From the NCBI RefSeq assembly GCF_946478785.1, contig NZ_CAMLDD010000010.1, positions 1-64,000 on the forward strand: a stretch of DNA of 64,000 nucleotides, read 5' to 3'. This DNA is from an uncultured Flavobacterium sp. (GTDB taxonomy: Bacteria > Bacteroidota > Bacteroidia > Flavobacteriales > Flavobacteriaceae). Every line of letters begins with the position of its first letter. The first letter of the stretch is position 1. Below the pieces are notes generated by a model. The model had not been told where the DNA came from, did not search any database, and saw only the letters and a program-made list of their open reading frames with translations. Made by a program: the position numbers and the translations under genes. This document shows positions 61,920-64,000 of this stretch, piece after piece.

Positions 61920-62786
61920 ATGGAGGAAGAAATAAAAATTGAAGACGACTTTACGCTTATCCGTTTTCAAAACGACAGTTCAGAACCTTTTTTTGCACAA
62001 CGTGAAGTGGGCAGTGGTTTGATACAGTTTCATTTTGGACTAAAGGGCAATGCCAAATTTTTATTCAATCAGGGCAATTATGCCTTAGAATTAAAAGAAG
62101 AAAAATCACTCCTTTTATATAATCCACAAAAAGAATTGCCGCTGAATTTAGAACTAACTCCAAATTCCTGGGTAATTTCTGTAATTGTTTCCATCAAGAA
62201 ATTTCACGCGTTGTTTTCTGCAGAAGCTGATTACATCACTTTCTTAAGTCCTGACAATAAAGACAAAAAGTATTATAATGAGGGAAATATCAGTCCGTCT
62301 ATGGCAATTGTGTTGAGTCAGTTGTTTCATTACAACCTTCATCCGTCGATAAAAAATCTTTACTATAAAGGAAAAGGATACGAATTACTGAGTTTGTATT
62401 TTAATCGAACCGAGGATCCAAACGCAGAACAGTGTCCATTTTTGATTGATGAAGACAACGTTTTGAAAATCCGAAAAGCAAAAGAAATCATCATCGCTAA
62501 TATGGCCGAACCGCCCGGATTACAAGAACTGGCAGATGAAGTTGGTCTGAATTTGAAGAAACTAAAAATGGGCTTCAAACAAATTTATGGTGATACGGTT
62601 TATGGATTCCTGTTTGATTACAAAATGGATTTCGCCCGAAAATTATTAGACAGCGGTTCCTATAACGTAAACGAAGTAGGACTGAAAATTGGCTACAGCA
62701 CCGGAAGTCATTTTATTGCAGCATTCAAGAAAAAGTTCGCCACGACTCCAAAAAAATATTTAATGTCGATTAATACTAATGTATAA
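61920..62786 (+). CDS. AraC family transcriptional regulator
   Basis: This 288-residue protein has an N-terminal sensor region rich in beta strands (SGLIQFHFGLKGNAKF) and a C-terminal AraC DNA-binding domain with two HTH motifs (about 185-285): LQELADEVGLNLKKLKMGFKQIYG and VNEVGLKIGYSTGSHFIAAFKKKFATTPKKYL. It lies 143 bp upstream of hemH on the same strand, so a role in heme or iron control is plausible (inference). Confidence 0.93.
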   Translation: MEEEIKIEDDFTLIRFQNDSSEPFFAQREVGSGLIQFHFGLKGNAKFLFNQGNYALELKEEKSLLLYNPQKELPLNLELTPNSWVISVIVSIKKFHALFSAEADYITFLSPDNKDKKYYNEGNISPSMAIVLSQLFHYNLHPSIKNLYYKGKGYELLSLYFNRTEDPNAEQCPFLIDEDNVLKIRKAKEIIIANMAEPPGLQELADEVGLNLKKLKMGFKQIYGDTVYGFLFDYKMDFARKLLDSGSYNVNEVGLKIGYSTGSHFIAAFKKKFATTPKKYLMSINTNV

Positions 62787-62859
62787 AAGACATCAATTTT
62801 ATATATCAAAACATAAATAAAAGATAACATTTATCATATTTCTAAAAAGTTGCAGGTGC

Positions 62860-62867
62860 TACTTTTG
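62860..62867 (+). promoter_or_regulatory. Promoter -7 box for hemH
   Basis: TACTTTTG matches TAnnTTTG, 62 bp before the hemH ATG. The leader between holds a direct repeat AAAGCTTAAAGCC (62887 region). Confidence 0.45.
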
Positions 62868-62929
62868 ACGAAAATTTAAACAACAAAAAGCTTAAAGCCC
62901 AAAGCTTAAAGCCTAAACCAAAAAACAGA

Positions 62930-63943
62930 ATGAAAGGCGTATTATTAGTAAACCTCGGATCACCGGACAGTCCAACACCAAAAGATGTAAAACCGTATTT
63001 AGATGAATTTTTAATGGATAAATACGTGATCGATGTTCCGTATTTATTGAGAGCATTATTGGTTCGCGGTATTATTTTAAGAAAAAGACCAGAAGAATCA
63101 GCACATGCTTACGCGAAAATTTGGTGGGAGGAAGGTTCTCCGTTAGTAGTTCTTTCTGAAAGAATGCAGAAAAAAGTGCAGCCTTTGGTAAATGTTCCTG
63201 TTGCTTTAGCGATGCGTTACGGAAGCATGACTATCGAAAAAGGACTTCAGGAATTGCATGATAAAGGCGTGACTGAAGTATTGCTTTTTCCTTTATATCC
63301 GCAATATGCCATGGCTTCGACTTTGACTATTTTGGTTAAAGCTGAAGAAATTCGCAAGAAAAAATTTCCAAATATGACTTTTACAGATGTTCCGGCATTT
63401 TACAACAAACCGGATTACATCAAAAATCTCGCTGACTCAATTCAAAAACATCTAGTTGGCGTTGATTATGATCATTTGTTGTTCTCCTATCACGGGATTC
63501 CTGAACGTCACATCCGCAAAACCGATGTTACGAAATCACATTGTAAAATTGACGGTTCCTGTTGCAACACTCCATCTCCGGCGCATGAGTTTTGTTACCG
63601 TCATCAGTGTTACGAAACCACAAAACAAGTCGTAAAACTATTAGATATTCCTGAAGATAAGTACAGCCTGACTTTCCAGTCGCGATTGGCAGGAGATAAA
63701 TGGTTAGAACCTTATACCGATATCGAAATTGATAAAATGCCAGGAAAAGGAATCAGAAATCTGGCCGTTGTAACACCTGCTTTTGTTTCGGATTGCTTGG
63801 AAACGCTCGAGGAAATCGCTATGCGCGCCAAAGAAGATTTTGAGAAAAACGGGGGAGAGAATTTCTTTGCTGTTCCATGTTTAAATGATGATGATGAATG
63901 GTGTGAAACAGTTGGGAATTGGATTAACGATTGGGCTAAATAA
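62930..63943 (+). CDS. hemH: Ferrochelatase
   Basis: This 337-residue enzyme inserts Fe2+ into protoporphyrin IX, the last step of heme synthesis. Signatures are VLLVNLGSPDSPTPKDVKPYL, ALAMRYGSMTIEKGL, LFPLYPQYAMAST, the active-site His in FSYHGIPERH, and TFQSRLAGDKWLEPYTD with the Glu region FVSDCLETLEEI. It is transcribed away from the hemA run, after the AraC gene. Confidence 0.97.
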   Translation: MKGVLLVNLGSPDSPTPKDVKPYLDEFLMDKYVIDVPYLLRALLVRGIILRKRPEESAHAYAKIWWEEGSPLVVLSERMQKKVQPLVNVPVALAMRYGSMTIEKGLQELHDKGVTEVLLFPLYPQYAMASTLTILVKAEEIRKKKFPNMTFTDVPAFYNKPDYIKNLADSIQKHLVGVDYDHLLFSYHGIPERHIRKTDVTKSHCKIDGSCCNTPSPAHEFCYRHQCYETTKQVVKLLDIPEDKYSLTFQSRLAGDKWLEPYTDIEIDKMPGKGIRNLAVVTPAFVSDCLETLEEIAMRAKEDFEKNGGENFFAVPCLNDDDEWCETVGNWINDWAK

Positions 63944-63976
63944 TAGAAAATAGAGTAAAGAAAAAAGACTTTATCA

Positions 63977-64000
63977 ATGGAGAATTTACCTTCAAATTAT
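63977..64000 (+). CDS. Possible start of a further gene, cut by the window end
   Basis: An ATG at 63977 opens MENLPSNY with no stop before the end, 34 bp after hemH on the same strand, with an A-rich leader. Too little is visible to name it. Confidence 0.3.

Noticed and set aside
1..64000. tRNA, rRNA and riboswitch genes
   Set aside because: No cloverleaf, conserved rRNA segment or known riboswitch core was recognised; a dedicated covariance search was not possible here.

Overview
The window is AT-rich DNA from a gliding bacterium of the Bacteroidota, most likely the genus Flavobacterium. The evidence is a giant SprB-like gliding adhesin with a type IX secretion C-terminal domain, a SprF/PorP partner directly after it, TAnnTTTG promoter boxes instead of sigma70 -10 boxes, A-rich leaders without Shine-Dalgarno sequences, and families such as DUF4837, DUF5777 and PorP/SprF. 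Gene names come from protein motifs read by eye; no database search was run.

Layout. 1-23.2 kb: end of a gliding operon, with the tail of an upstream gene (possibly sprD), sprB (7021 codons, a seven-module higher-order repeat with two very recent internal duplications) and sprF. 23.5-28.4 kb: pgk, a LysM lytic transglycosylase and two lipoproteins. 28.6-35.4 kb: a compact cluster that looks like a RiPP (ribosomally made, modified peptide) system. It holds a 45-residue double-glycine precursor too short for ordinary gene calling, with an alternating Val/Ile-Lys core, a JmjC/cupin-type dioxygenase, a C39-peptidase ABC exporter, an outer-membrane TonB-type barrel protein and a divergent XRE regulator with a palindromic operator candidate. 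This is the most interesting part of the window.

35.4-41.2 kb: an ElaA-type acetyltransferase, an OmpA-domain gene broken by one in-frame stop, an S41 protease, rnpA, plsC, an acyl-ACP desaturase and an HD phosphohydrolase. 41.3-46.0 kb: ferrous iron uptake (feoA, feoB and a 40-residue Cys-rich membrane protein), then a SCO protein, a cytochrome c and hemB. 46.2-48.7 kb: two exported proteins of unknown function. 48.8-57.3 kb: fructose-bisphosphate aldolase and the heme genes hemF, hemE, hemD, hemC, hemA on one strand. These are interrupted by a BRO-family gene with two A7 frameshifts, an acetyltransferase, a small protein of unknown function and a REP-associated transposase flanked on both sides by paired REP hairpins.

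57.6-61.8 kb: a cassette between hemA and an AraC regulator, with a lipoprotein carrying a truncated-hemoglobin domain, a small membrane protein, a DUF5777 barrel, an OB-fold-like protein, a cytochrome c lipoprotein and two tandem YceI proteins. 61.9-64.0 kb: the AraC regulator, hemH and the possible start of a further gene.

Functionally, iron uptake, nearly the whole C5 heme pathway (hemA, B, C, D, E, F, H; hemL and hemG/hemN-type steps are not seen) and heme-using proteins lie within about 22 kb. No rRNA, tRNA, CRISPR array or prophage was seen.
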